Assembly (NCBI RefSeq): GCF_000317285.1
Contig: NZ_AJLN01000033.1
Span: 33,543 to 97,542 of the forward strand
Source: Chlorogloeopsis fritschii PCC 6912
GTDB taxonomy: Bacteria; Cyanobacteriota; Cyanobacteriia; Cyanobacteriales; Nostocaceae
Length of the DNA stretch: 64,000 nucleotides
Reading direction: 5' to 3'
This document shows positions 1 to 8,818 of this stretch, piece by piece. Positions within the stretch are counted from its first letter, which is position 1; each line of letters opens with the position of its first letter. The position numbers were made by a program, and so were the translations under genes. The notes beneath the pieces are model-generated. The model was not told the origin of the DNA and did no database searches. It was given only the letters and a program-made list of their open reading frames with translations.

Positions 1-1461
1 GATCGCGAATTAATTGGTGTGACGCAACTGGTAAATAAAAAGAAGTCTGGTGATTTTTCTGCTTATAATCCTAGCGATTGGCCTAAAGCTCCCGAATGCT
101 TCCAAGCTAGTTTCGATCGTAACGATGAAGAGTTTATGGAAGCTTTTAATATTCAAGCAGGAGTAGCATTACAAAACGCTAAATTGTTTGCCACAGTTAA
201 GCAACAAGAACAAATGCAGCGAGATATTCTCCGCAGTCTTTCTAATGGTGTAATTTCTACTGATAAAGTTGGGCATATTATTGCTGCCAATGAAAGTGCC
301 AAACGCTTGTTAGGTTTAGAAGCACAAGATCGCCTAGAAGGAAAATTAATTACTGAGATTATCCGTATTAAAGAAGGTGACTTTCAAAAGTGGTGTCAGG
401 GTGCTTTGAGTGCAGCCGAGTCAAAATACCGCCAGCAGTACTATCCCGATCGCACGCTACTGGCAGGTGAAGACAAGCAGCACAGTGTAAATTTATCGAT
501 TAACACAATAGCTGATGCCAGCGATCGCAATCAAATCTGTGGCGCACTCGTAGTTATGGATGACATCAGCGACGAAAAGCGCCTCAAAAGTACGATGTAT
601 CGCTACATGACTCAGGAATTAGCAGAAGAATTGCTGAAATTAGATGATGCTAAATTGGGAGGCGATCGCAAAGAAGTTTCGATTTTATTCTCTGATATTC
701 GTGGCTATACCACTTTGACAGAAAACCTAGATGCAGAAGAAGTGGTAAGTATGCTCAACGAATATTTCGAGTCGATGGTAGAAGCTGTATTCAAATATAA
801 AGGTACTCTCGATAAATATATTGGAGATGCCATCATGGCTGTGTATGGTTCTCCTTTACCTTTACAAGAACACGCTTGGATGGCAGTGCAAACATCTCTA
901 GAAATGCGTCACCGTTTGCAAGAATTTAATGCTCGCCGTCATGCACTTAATAAACCGTGCATTAATATTGGTATTGGTATTAATTCTGATGTTGTAATTA
1001 GTGGCAATATTGGTTCTAGCAAGCGGATGGAATTTACTGCCATTGGTGATGGAGTTAACCTGAGTTCGCGATTAGAAAGTGTTAGCAAGCAATACGGCTG
1101 TGACATTATTATTAGTGACAAAACATATTATCCTTGCAAAGATTTTGTTTGGGCAAGAGAACTAGATTATATTCGTGTCAAAGGTAGAAATGAACCAGTA
1201 GCAGTATATCAATTAATCGGTTTGCAATCTGATATTATAAGTAGTGAAAAATTAAAGTTGCTTGAGTATTATCATAAAGGACGTAATCATTACCTTCAGC
1301 GCCAATTTACCTTTGCTCAAGTCGAATTTAATAAAGTTTTGGAAATGGATAAAAATGATAAAGCCACACTCATGCATATGAAGCGTTGTCAACACTGGTT
1401 GCAAAAACCTCCATCTGATGCAGACTGGGATGATGGTGTATGGACGTATCAAGAAAAATAA
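1..1461 (+). CDS. GAF-PAS adenylate cyclase, 3' part (partial at window edge)
   Basis: Makes cAMP from ATP. The reading frame is open to base 1, so the start lies outside the window; a GTG at 19 is inside the end of a GAF domain (ELIGVTQLVNKK). Order seen: GAF end, a helical linker (NAKLFATVKQQEQ), a PAS domain (NGVISTDKVGHIIAANESA), then a class III cyclase domain. Catalytic landmarks are ILFSDIRGYT (metal aspartate), KYIGDAIMAVYG (second metal aspartate) and FTAIGDGVNLSSRLES (transition-state Arg). The Lys and Thr around these motifs fit cyanobacterial CyaB-type adenylate rather than guanylate cyclases (family knowledge). A C-terminal tail of about 70 residues looks helical. It overlaps the next gene by 22 bp. 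Confidence 0.92.
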   Translation, partial: DRELIGVTQLVNKKKSGDFSAYNPSDWPKAPECFQASFDRNDEEFMEAFNIQAGVALQNAKLFATVKQQEQMQRDILRSLSNGVISTDKVGHIIAANESAKRLLGLEAQDRLEGKLITEIIRIKEGDFQKWCQGALSAAESKYRQQYYPDRTLLAGEDKQHSVNLSINTIADASDRNQICGALVVMDDISDEKRLKSTMYRYMTQELAEELLKLDDAKLGGDRKEVSILFSDIRGYTTLTENLDAEEVVSMLNEYFESMVEAVFKYKGTLDKYIGDAIMAVYGSPLPLQEHAWMAVQTSLEMRHRLQEFNARRHALNKPCINIGIGINSDVVISGNIGSSKRMEFTAIGDGVNLSSRLESVSKQYGCDIIISDKTYYPCKDFVWARELDYIRVKGRNEPVAVYQLIGLQSDIISSEKLKLLEYYHKGRNHYLQRQFTFAQVEFNKVLEMDKNDKATLMHMKRCQHWLQKPPSDADWDDGVWTYQEK

Positions 1462-2360
1462 CAGAAGAACAAAGAACGCAGAATCCAGAATTCATCTTAT
1501 TCGTACAGCATGGGTGGGCAGATGATAATCGAGCGATGATAGATTTGGGGCAACGTCTCGTCACGGATACGACTCCAGTCGTTGCCCCTAACCTGGGATA
1601 CATCCAAACCTGGATTAGAATTACCCCTCTCATTAAGTTAGTGGAAAGTATTGCCATTGAGCAAATGGCTAAGTATCCGGATGTTCCGATCAGGATAATT
1701 GGTCATTCGATGGGTGGTTTAATTTGGTTAGAATTACTGAATCGTCATCCACAGTGGTGGGCTAAGGTACATTCGCTAGTTCTGGTTGCATCCCCGGTTG
1801 GCGGAGCAGACTTAGGGCGGATCGTCGATCCCTTGAATCTCGGCATCGGAGTTGCTCGCGATTTAGGAACAAACCGCAAAGCGATCGCCCAACACATTGC
1901 AGCTGTGATTCCAACGCTAGCGATTGCTGGAGATATTGACGATGGCAGTGACGGTACTATTCCGGTAGGATCTACCAAGTTTGCAAATGCGAAGTTTATT
2001 TGTTTAGGCGGTTTGTCTCATGCTGTCTTGCGAAATCATCCATTGGTTGCATCAACAATTCGCGACTTTTGGTTGGATTTTACAATTGGTGAATCCATTA
2101 TATTTGATGACATTGTTCAACGCTTACACGCAGTGCCAGGAATGACTGATGGGCATTGGCGTGACTTTCATAGAGCTAAGGTGGTGATGAAGTTGAACAA
2201 TGGCGGCACGATTCGGACTTGGCGCAACCTTGTTGGCGTCGATCATGTCTTTGTGGCATCTCCACAGGGGAAATGTTTGTATGCTGGCTTTGTGGGTTGG
2301 ATGCACGCTCAAGAATTACGCCAAGCCTTAGAAGATATCAGGCAGGCATATGCAGTATGA
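1440..2360 (+). CDS. alpha/beta hydrolase (lipase/esterase-like)
   Basis: Serine hydrolase of the alpha/beta fold; substrate unknown. The nucleophile elbow is GHSMGG, a likely acid residue is in GDIDDGSDG, and the histidine is in LSHAVLRNHP. An oxyanion-type motif HGWADD is near residue 25. About 90 C-terminal residues form an extra domain with no recognised function. The ATG lies inside the cyclase gene (22-bp overlap), so the two are probably translated together. A decayed copy of part of this gene is present at 30001-30098. Confidence 0.85.
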   Translation: MDVSRKITEEQRTQNPEFILFVQHGWADDNRAMIDLGQRLVTDTTPVVAPNLGYIQTWIRITPLIKLVESIAIEQMAKYPDVPIRIIGHSMGGLIWLELLNRHPQWWAKVHSLVLVASPVGGADLGRIVDPLNLGIGVARDLGTNRKAIAQHIAAVIPTLAIAGDIDDGSDGTIPVGSTKFANAKFICLGGLSHAVLRNHPLVASTIRDFWLDFTIGESIIFDDIVQRLHAVPGMTDGHWRDFHRAKVVMKLNNGGTIRTWRNLVGVDHVFVASPQGKCLYAGFVGWMHAQELRQALEDIRQAYAV

Positions 2361-2377
2361 CAATCAAACCCCTAAAT

Positions 2378-4045
2378 TTAACCAGTCTGCAAACCGATTT
2401 CAACCTTATCCATCACAACTGCTCTTTTCAAGGCATAGGTTCTATCCATAAACAGGTTGTCATAGGGTACTAAGTTAAGTATGCCAAGACGCTCCAACAG
2501 TTGCTTAACTCTGCCAACCGCACCAACAATAAACACCTGACAACCTTTTTGCTGAAAATCTTTGATCGCATTTTCGATCGCCAGCGCCGCTGTTTCATCC
2601 AGATAGGGAACATCGCTGAGATCCATCACCAAAGTATCACAATTCTTGATCGCTAAATGTTCGCGAGCGATGGTTTTTGCCACCCCGAAGCTCATCGGCC
2701 CGCCCATGTAGAATAATGAGACTCGCCCATCGGCTAAATTGAGCAACTCCTTCTCTTCCAAATTCAAGGGAATAGTATCATCTGCATCACAAATCGCTTT
2801 GATCTGTTGAGCATGTACATTACTCAATTGCTCGATTGTCAGGAGGTTAGCAAGAAACATTCCCACTCCAGCAGCAACCATCAGATCCATAAAGACTGTC
2901 ATCAGCAGCACCCCGTACATAATCAAAGTTGATTTCCAGGGAACCTTATGCGATCGCTTCAAGAAGTTCCAATCAAGCATTTCAATTCCTACCGAAAAAG
3001 CAATTCCGGCTAATACTGCCATCGGAATGTATTCTGCTAAGTCAGCAGCCCACAACACCACGATTAACATCAGTGCTGCCCGAATTAAACCAGCAAGAGC
3101 AGTCCTAGCTCCCACCTGAATATTAATCACTGTTCCCATCGTGGCACCAGAACCAGGAAGTCCACCGCACAAACCAGCAACTAAATTTCCAATTCCTTGA
3201 CCAATCAATTCTTGATCCTCATAAGTCTCCGTGCGCGTCATACTATCAGCAATGACTGATGTCAGCAGGGCATCAATCGAACCCAGCATACCTAGCATGG
3301 CTCCATCAATTAACATCCGCATCGTTTGAGCGGGTGTGAAGGTAGGCATATATAGAGTAGGTAATCCTGATGGAATTTCACCTATCCGTCTCAACTCAAC
3401 ATTATGGAGCAAGGTAAAGGAAATGATTGTACCGATCACCAATGCTGCCAATTGTGGTGGAAAATAGCGCCTGAATCTAGAGGGCATAAAAAAAATAATT
3501 GCCATCGTGATAATTGCTAGGTTGGTTTCCACAGGATTCAGGTTTGCCAGAAGTTGCGGTAGCTTTGTTAGCGTTGCCATCAAACCCCCTTCTGGGGTTG
3601 CATGTCCTAGAAATGGTGGTATCTGAAGAATAATCAGAATCACACCTATTCCAGACATGAATCCTGAAATGACGCTATAGGGCATGAGGATAATGTATTT
3701 ACCCAACTGGAAGATGCCAAAGAGGATTTGAAACACTCCAGACAGCATGACTACCGTAAACGCCATCGCCATACCATGCTCTGGATTTCTAGCAATCATC
3801 GCGGTAATGATCGCTGTCATAAATACGGTTGTTGGCCCGGTTGGTTCAGAAATTTGAGTCGGTGTGCCACCAAACAGAGATGCAAAAAAGCCGACACAGA
3901 TCGATCCATAAAGACCTGCTACAGGTCCTAAACCAGAAGCAGCACCAAACGCCAGGGCAATAGGTAATGAAACAATAGCATTGGTGACACCGCCAAAAAT
4001 GTCACCGTGTAAGTTGCGGAAATGAATTCTATTAGTCAAGGGCAT
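2378..4045 (-). CDS. bicA: SulP-family transporter, BicA-like Na+/HCO3- symporter
   Basis: Predicted inner-membrane bicarbonate uptake protein feeding the carbon-concentrating mechanism. The N-terminus (TNRIHFRNLHGDIFGG), the GGTPTQISEPTGPTT loop, the SIDALLTSVIADSMTRT helix and a C-terminal STAS domain (from about residue 440, VMDLSDVPYLDETAALA) closely follow Synechococcus BicA as I remember it, including the Asp and Thr of the Na+/HCO3- site. Length 555 is normal. SulP proteins can also move sulfate or other anions, so substrate is inferred from similarity. It is convergent with the hydrolase (17-bp gap). The gene upstream on the same strand is the glycine-zipper protein, 370 bp away. Confidence 0.85.
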   Translation of the reverse strand: MPLTNRIHFRNLHGDIFGGVTNAIVSLPIALAFGAASGLGPVAGLYGSICVGFFASLFGGTPTQISEPTGPTTVFMTAIITAMIARNPEHGMAMAFTVVMLSGVFQILFGIFQLGKYIILMPYSVISGFMSGIGVILIILQIPPFLGHATPEGGLMATLTKLPQLLANLNPVETNLAIITMAIIFFMPSRFRRYFPPQLAALVIGTIISFTLLHNVELRRIGEIPSGLPTLYMPTFTPAQTMRMLIDGAMLGMLGSIDALLTSVIADSMTRTETYEDQELIGQGIGNLVAGLCGGLPGSGATMGTVINIQVGARTALAGLIRAALMLIVVLWAADLAEYIPMAVLAGIAFSVGIEMLDWNFLKRSHKVPWKSTLIMYGVLLMTVFMDLMVAAGVGMFLANLLTIEQLSNVHAQQIKAICDADDTIPLNLEEKELLNLADGRVSLFYMGGPMSFGVAKTIAREHLAIKNCDTLVMDLSDVPYLDETAALAIENAIKDFQQKGCQVFIVGAVGRVKQLLERLGILNLVPYDNLFMDRTYALKRAVVMDKVEIGLQTG

Positions 4046-4104
4046 GGAATTTTAACTACCTTGAAAGTGAAAGAGTAAATATTCAGGTGGAAGTGGTAGA
4101 AACC

Positions 4105-4238
4105 CTCGTTACCAGGCTGAACCTGGTAACGAGAAATAGAGCAAGAGTGCTCGCTCAAGATATCAGTATGGCTGTAGAACAGAAGGAACTAGAGCAAGAG
4201 TGCTCGCTCAAGATATCAATATGGCTGTAGAACAGAAG
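4105..4238. repeat. dispersed palindromic repeat (copy A) plus 53-bp tandem duplication
   Basis: 4105-4133 is a perfect hairpin with 12-bp arms (CTCGTTACCAGG, loop CTGAA, CCTGGTAACGAG). It is followed by a 53-bp unit present twice (4138-4190 and 4191-4238, one internal mismatch, second copy truncated by 5 bp) that contains the small stem GAGCA-AGAG-TGCTC. Related copies are at 11033, 41975 and 52958. It lies in the 371-bp gap between the BicA-like and glycine-zipper genes, which otherwise holds no gene. Confidence 0.85.
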
Positions 4239-4416
4239 TGTTTCCTTATCGCAACTTGGCGCAGAGGTCGCTAAAGTTAACGAAGATTTGAGGATAAAGT
4301 GAATTGATGAACGAAGCGTCAAAAGCCTCAACTTGCTAGCGAGGATGTAGAAACCTTACCCTGCTGACTTTATCCGCAGAGGTGGAGTAGTTTGTATATG
4401 CGATCGACAAATATAT

Positions 4417-5406
4417 TTAAGATTGTTGCTTTTCTCCACCTCCAACTTCAACACGAGTTGCAGTTTTTATGTTGGGATTCCAGTCAGTTCGTCTACCTAC
4501 AAACATGCCAATTTTTCTACCAACTTCTTTGCCTTTTGGCCCCAGCACTGTAACCCCGATCGCTCCACCGATAACAGCTGTACCAGTTTCACCTAAGAAA
4601 TTGCAGGCAGTATTGCCTAGCCAACTTCCTTTCTGCTGATGAGAAGATGATGGTTTTACGTTATAAACAGTTTCAGAATTTTTTTGAGCGATCTGATTGA
4701 CTTGCCGCACTGCATCCTCACCAAACTGTGCGCCAATGGTAAAACCAACAACACTGCCTACTTGAGTCCCAACAATCGCGCCTGCTGGCCCGATCGCCAT
4801 CCCAGCAACAACTGCTCCAACTGTTCCCCCTACTGTTTCTCCGACAGTAGCTCCTATTAAACTACCTCCGAATTCTTGAATCGTAGCTTTGGATGCGGGA
4901 GAGGGAATATTTTCTATGGCTTCAGATACTGTCTGAGCAATAGATTGCCCTGCTTGGGAGGTAGCATTTCCAATTGCTTCGCCAATACCAACAGTTGTTC
5001 CTGATACCATTTTTCCAGTGAGGAAAGCAACGCTGCCGATCGCTTCACCCATATTGTTGGCTGTTGCAGACAAATGCGCTAAACCAGGAGGTGTGACGCT
5101 ATCAAGCACTTCTCCAACATTAGCAGCAGTTTCCAGCACTGTTTTTCCTGCTTGGTATGCCATGCCATTAATTGCTTCTGCCATACTAGCCGTGGTTTCA
5201 GTCACAGCTTTTCCTGCTTGTGATGCTGCATCGCTGATTGCTTGTCCGATTCCATTTGCAACTGTGGCAAAAAATCCCAAACAAGAAGCTTTTTGAGTCG
5301 AAGTTCTAGCTAACTGAATGCTGGTAGATTGGGAATAAACTTGGATTACCTCTGCTTTGACTGCAATGTCTGAGGATTGAGCTTTGATTATTCCTTCACT
5401 TGACAT
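4417..5406 (-). CDS. glycine-zipper protein with five 22-residue repeats
   Basis: Function unknown. I chose ATG 5406 (329 aa) because TTGAGG stands 9-12 bases upstream; an earlier in-frame ATG at 5487 would overlap the antiporter fragment. Residues 47-156 are five exact-length 22-residue repeats with the pattern QAGK.V.ET.A..GEAI, probably amphipathic helices. Residues 180-229 carry glycines every fourth residue (181, 185, 189, 193, 197; 213, 217, 221, 225, 229) broken by GPAG. Residues 264-304 repeat this design (280, 284; 292, 296, 300, 304) around GPKG. Such zippers pack helices in membranes or assemblies. The glycine-zipper C-terminus recalls calcyanin, but the N-terminus does not match any calcyanin type I know. 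The context is bicarbonate and Ca2+ transport genes. Confidence 0.8.
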   Translation of the reverse strand: MSSEGIIKAQSSDIAVKAEVIQVYSQSTSIQLARTSTQKASCLGFFATVANGIGQAISDAASQAGKAVTETTASMAEAINGMAYQAGKTVLETAANVGEVLDSVTPPGLAHLSATANNMGEAIGSVAFLTGKMVSGTTVGIGEAIGNATSQAGQSIAQTVSEAIENIPSPASKATIQEFGGSLIGATVGETVGGTVGAVVAGMAIGPAGAIVGTQVGSVVGFTIGAQFGEDAVRQVNQIAQKNSETVYNVKPSSSHQQKGSWLGNTACNFLGETGTAVIGGAIGVTVLGPKGKEVGRKIGMFVGRRTDWNPNIKTATRVEVGGGEKQQS

Positions 5407-5449
5407 GGAGATGACCTCAATAAAAATTGGAATGGGAAATTGAGCACTG

Positions 5450-5749
5450 TTAAGGGTGAAAGTAGAATGCTGTGCCAACAACAGCATAGGTAATCAGAAG
5501 TAAAGCTCCTTCTAACCAATTAGATTTACCATCAGTGCTAATAGAGTTGGTAACTAAGACTGCGATCGCCACTGCCAGTACTTCAAAGGGATTGAAGTCC
5601 AGATTCATCGATTGCCCAATTAATTGACTCACCAAAACTAAAATAGGAGCAATAAACATGGCAATTTGCAAACTCGATCCCATTGCCACTGCCACCGCTA
5701 AATCCATTTTGTTCTTCATCGCAAAGGTGGCAGTGGTGATATATTCCAC
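5450..5749 (-). pseudogene. Ca2+/H+ antiporter, C-terminal fragment
   Basis: Only the last ~100 residues of a CaxA-type antiporter remain, containing the second alpha-repeat region (FAMKNKMDLAVAVAMGSS, LQIAMFIAPILVLV) and the usual end SNWLEGALLLITYAVVGTAFYFHP-like segment. An in-frame TAA lies three codons upstream of the first GTG, and the glycine-rich acidic motif before EYIT is missing. It is much closer in sequence to the antiporter at 60586 than to that at 22167. Whether a 100-residue membrane fragment is made is unknown; loss of function is the likely reading. Confidence 0.85.
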
Positions 5750-6246
5750 AATTACTTAAAACACCTGCATCAAGCACCTACGACAAACGATTAATTACGT
5801 TTGTCTGAGCAGAGTCTGTTTCACTATTTTTAATTGACTGAGATGATAGCTTGCCTACATGATAGGTTATCACATTTAAAAAGTTCTAATTACAAAATTA
5901 ATTATCTTTAACATACATAAATACTAAACATCAAACAAAAAACTATATTGATTTTCATCAAGCCATACAAAATAGCTATATAGCAATCCTATTTAATTTG
6001 TTAAAATCAGCAATTTTTGTAGGGTAGGCACTGCCTAACTTTCCTCAAACCCTTATTTTTACGTTGTGAACAGTGCCCACCTTACGCTTATTGAAAATGG
6101 TGCAAGTTCTCAGTTTATTTAAAATACTTGTGGCAATTATACCTTTTGGATAGTAAATACTACTTACTTAGAAAGATTAGGTATAATGATTTTTTATATA
6201 TTCTATCAATATAGATAGAGAGCTATTTCAATGAGGGGCAAGTTTT
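5750..6246. other. intergenic region with GTAGGGTAGGCACTG palindromic repeat
   Basis: No gene seen. 6019-6033 and 6071-6085 are inverted arms (GTAGGGTAGGCACTG and CAGTGCCCACCTTAC, two mismatches), a repeat type common between cyanobacterial genes. A possible -10 box TATAAT is at 6181-6186, about 60 bases before the small gene at 6247. Confidence 0.6.
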
Positions 6247-6375
6247 ATGGATAATCTCTTATTAGTTTCTATTCTAGGTTTTGTGATTTTATTTGGAATG
6301 ACATTATTGATTGTTGAGGAATTTAATATCGAAAGAAGGGCGATTTTGGCTGAATATCGCAGGAAGAGGAGATAA
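6247..6375 (+). CDS. 42-residue single-helix membrane protein
   Basis: Short gene with a strong ribosome site (GAGGGG, 8 bases before the ATG). The product starts MDNLLLVSILGFVILFGMTL, one hydrophobic helix of about 20 residues, then an acidic patch (VEEFN) and a very basic tail ending RRKRR. It is not recognised. A hairpin at 6415-6445 follows. The clear ribosome site, helix and basic tail argue that it is expressed, but without homologues this is uncertain. Confidence 0.55.
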   Translation: MDNLLLVSILGFVILFGMTLLIVEEFNIERRAILAEYRRKRR

Positions 6376-6414
6376 TTAGAGGATATAGCAAGCATAGATT
6401 AATTATGAAAACAA

Positions 6415-6445
6415 GAACCCAGACTTTTCTAAAAAGTCTGGGTTC
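6415..6445. repeat. GAACCCAGACTTTT hairpin
   Basis: Near-perfect inverted repeat GAACCCAGACTTTT / AAAAGTCTGGGTTC around CTA. It belongs to a widespread cyanobacterial intergenic hairpin type. No T-run follows, so termination of the small gene upstream is only possible. Confidence 0.7.
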
Positions 6446-6597
6446 TAGGCGATATGATTGTTCACAAATCAAATAGCATTACACCGAGCAATTCTCACAT
6501 AGTTTTACAACAAAAGCTTTTTACTTATTTCGGTTGTAGCTTATGATGTTGATTAATGCGAGATTTAAAACCCTTTCACTAAGCTTCTCTCGATGTA

Positions 6598-8574
6598 ATG
6601 AGCTATCAGGTCGTTCACTCTACTTTTGGACGTTATCGTATTCGTATACCTCAACTTGCTCATGATTCAGACTTTGCTAGCAAACTTAAGGCACTAGTTG
6701 AATCGCTGGTATTTGTGACTGAGGTTCGTATTAATGCACAAGCAAGTTCACTGATTGTTAGCTATCAAGATAATTTTTGCAGCACAACGGCGCTAGAAAA
6801 GTTTGTTAGCTGTATCCAGGCTGCGGCAGACTGTGTTGAAATTTCCTTAACAGAATTTCTGCTGGAAGGAGAAGATCTGAAACCGGAAGTTAATCAATGG
6901 AAGGATTTAGGATTTCCTGCCCTCAGCCTGACTTTAGCTTTGCTAGCAGCTCCATTGGAGTTACCACCATTGATTGTAATTTTAGCCATTGCTGGAGCTG
7001 CAACACCTTGGTTTAACCGTGCTGCTGATAGTCTGCTCAATCAACATCAGCCCAATATCGATCTACTGGATTCAGCATGGATGACTATGCAGACTGTCCA
7101 AGGTCAGTTTATCGCACCTGCACTCAAAACGGTTTTGGTAGAAGTGAGGAGAACTCTCAGGGGAAATACAACCCAAACTAGAGAAGAACAGTCTTTCAAT
7201 TTGTTAAATGAGTTAGATCGATATGTTTGGGTAGAGTTGGAGGGAGAGGAACAACAGATCCATATAAGCAACTTACAACAAGGCGATCGCATGATTGTCA
7301 AATCGGGCGAAATGATTTTGGTAGATGGGATCGTTGTTGATGGTTATGGTTTAATCGATACCCAGAATTTGACAGGTAACTCTACACCTATTGTTTGTTC
7401 AGAAGGACAAGATGTCTTTGCCTCTTCAATATTACTTGAAGGTCGCTTATGTGTCTTGGTAAATAGAATTGGACTGAATACCCGTGCTGGTTTAGCTGCT
7501 CTTTTGGCTGAATTAGCACCTGTTCACGATACAAAAATTGGTGCTTTTCAAGCAGAATTTGTAACAAATGCAATTTTACCAACTCTGGCTTTAGGTGGCA
7601 CGATCTATTTAATGACAGGTAACATTGGTGCTGCGATCTCACCCTACCAATTTGATTTTGGTAGTGGTATTCCAATTTCGATTTCGACAACAGTTCTGCA
7701 AGCGCTGATCTATGCCGTGCGACATGGAATATACATTCGCAGTGGTGGTATTTTGGAAGCCTTAGCCCACATCGATGCAATTGTCTTTGATATCGATGTC
7801 TTGGCTTTAGATTCCCCTGAGACGATGGAAGCTATTGCCATTCTCCAGAGTCAAAACATAGATATTTACTTAGTTTCTGGTGTTCCTGAATCGATCGCCC
7901 TTGATGTTGCCACTCAGTTAGGAGTTCATCCCCATTACGTCTGTGCAGAAGTTCCTTTCACCCAAAAAATAAATCTGATTCGTGGGTTGCAGCACCAAGG
8001 TAAGACAGTGGCTTTTGTGGGAGATGGGGAAGATGAGGCAGTACGGCTTGCTTGTGCTCATGTCTCCATTTCCTTTGCCAAGACGAGCCAGATTCCCGAT
8101 CCGACAACTGATGTTGTCATTTTAGAAGATGACTTGCGCGGAGTCACCCATGCCATTGCGATCGCCAAGCGAGCAATGGAAATAATCTACGAAAACACTG
8201 CAACCATAGTGATTCCTAACCTATTTATGCAAATAGGCGGTGGCATGTTTTTGGGTGTAAATCCTGTATATAACGTGATTGTCAATAACGGTACAGCCTT
8301 TGTAGCTGAATTCTTAAACGGTTCACGCCCACTTTTTGAGACAAACTTCTTACCTCCTCTAAAAAGCAGTTCTCAAAGAATCAGCCAGGGAAAATCAAAT
8401 GGCAAAGCACTGAAACAAGGTGAATTGGCAAAGCGGTTAGGAGTATCATCTCAGTCTCTTACCAGCAAAAGATTGAAGCCTGAGTTTCCTATATGGACTC
8501 AGGCTAGAGATCCAGAAGGGATTGCATGGAATTTCGATCCAGTAGCAAAGCGCTATCGACATTCACCCGCTTGA
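6598..8574 (+). CDS. pseudo-P-type ATPase with N-terminal HMA-like (CoBaHMA) and C-terminal HTH-like domains
   Basis: A P1B-like ATPase scaffold that should not pump. Residues 3-75 are the basic HMA-like module (YQVVHSTFGRYRIRIPQL) shared with the ATPases at 12903 and 18053. Membrane helices are kept, including the DFG (353-355) segment. The phosphorylation motif DKTGT is DIDVL (D398), TGES is TGNS (259-262) and GDGIND is GDGEDE (475-480). From D398 to G475 is 77 residues against 201 in both paralogues, so the nucleotide-binding domain is deleted. The frame is otherwise intact and the C-terminus ends in an HTH-like segment (GELAKRLGVSSQSL, DPEGIAWNFDP) as in the 18053 protein. That suggests a retained, non-catalytic role such as regulatory or scaffold subunit, although early decay is possible. 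Confidence 0.88.
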   Translation: MSYQVVHSTFGRYRIRIPQLAHDSDFASKLKALVESLVFVTEVRINAQASSLIVSYQDNFCSTTALEKFVSCIQAAADCVEISLTEFLLEGEDLKPEVNQWKDLGFPALSLTLALLAAPLELPPLIVILAIAGAATPWFNRAADSLLNQHQPNIDLLDSAWMTMQTVQGQFIAPALKTVLVEVRRTLRGNTTQTREEQSFNLLNELDRYVWVELEGEEQQIHISNLQQGDRMIVKSGEMILVDGIVVDGYGLIDTQNLTGNSTPIVCSEGQDVFASSILLEGRLCVLVNRIGLNTRAGLAALLAELAPVHDTKIGAFQAEFVTNAILPTLALGGTIYLMTGNIGAAISPYQFDFGSGIPISISTTVLQALIYAVRHGIYIRSGGILEALAHIDAIVFDIDVLALDSPETMEAIAILQSQNIDIYLVSGVPESIALDVATQLGVHPHYVCAEVPFTQKINLIRGLQHQGKTVAFVGDGEDEAVRLACAHVSISFAKTSQIPDPTTDVVILEDDLRGVTHAIAIAKRAMEIIYENTATIVIPNLFMQIGGGMFLGVNPVYNVIVNNGTAFVAEFLNGSRPLFETNFLPPLKSSSQRISQGKSNGKALKQGELAKRLGVSSQSLTSKRLKPEFPIWTQARDPEGIAWNFDPVAKRYRHSPA

Positions 8575-8753
8575 AGTTTTATAGCATGATCTTGAGGACA
8601 TCCATTTGCACACAGAGCATCTGCTGTTTGTTGAGTCATGAACCAATGGGCTGATAAGTCAGTTAGAATGACTAGCCCAAGAAAAGCAAATGGGCTAACA
8701 GCAAAGGTAATCGCTAGCTTGCGCAAGTCAAAGAACTCTGGATATTTAAGCAT
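8553..8753 (-). CDS. small one-helix membrane protein with CxxxC tail
   Basis: 66 residues from ATG 8753, chosen because GGAG stands about 9 bases upstream. One transmembrane helix (LAITFAVSPFAFLGLVILT), then a short tail with ADALCANGCPQDH, two cysteines four apart. The 3' end overlaps the pseudo-ATPase tail by 22 bp in convergent orientation. Not recognised; real gene status rests on the start context and helix. Confidence 0.5.
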   Translation of the reverse strand: MLKYPEFFDLRKLAITFAVSPFAFLGLVILTDLSAHWFMTQQTADALCANGCPQDHAIKLQAGECR

Positions 8754-8793
8754 GGTAACAAATCTCCGATAGTTCGATAGAGAGAAGGCTCTT

Positions 8794-8818
8794 TTCTCCT
8801 GATTTATCATCAGGAGAA
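8794..8818. promoter_or_regulatory. hairpin in leader of the 8553-8753 gene
   Basis: Perfect 10-bp arms TTCTCCTGAT and ATCAGGAGAA around TTATC, about 40 bases before the start of the minus-strand gene. It could act in the mRNA leader. No test possible from sequence alone. Confidence 0.4.

Noticed and set aside
4417..5406. Calling the zipper protein calcyanin (ccyA)
   Set aside because: It has two, not three, clear zipper repeats and an N-terminus of 22-residue repeats with no HMA-like domain. Similarity only is noted.
5407..5487. Upstream extension of the glycine-zipper protein to ATG 5487
   Set aside because: It overlaps the antiporter fragment, whereas ATG 5406 has a good Shine-Dalgarno sequence.
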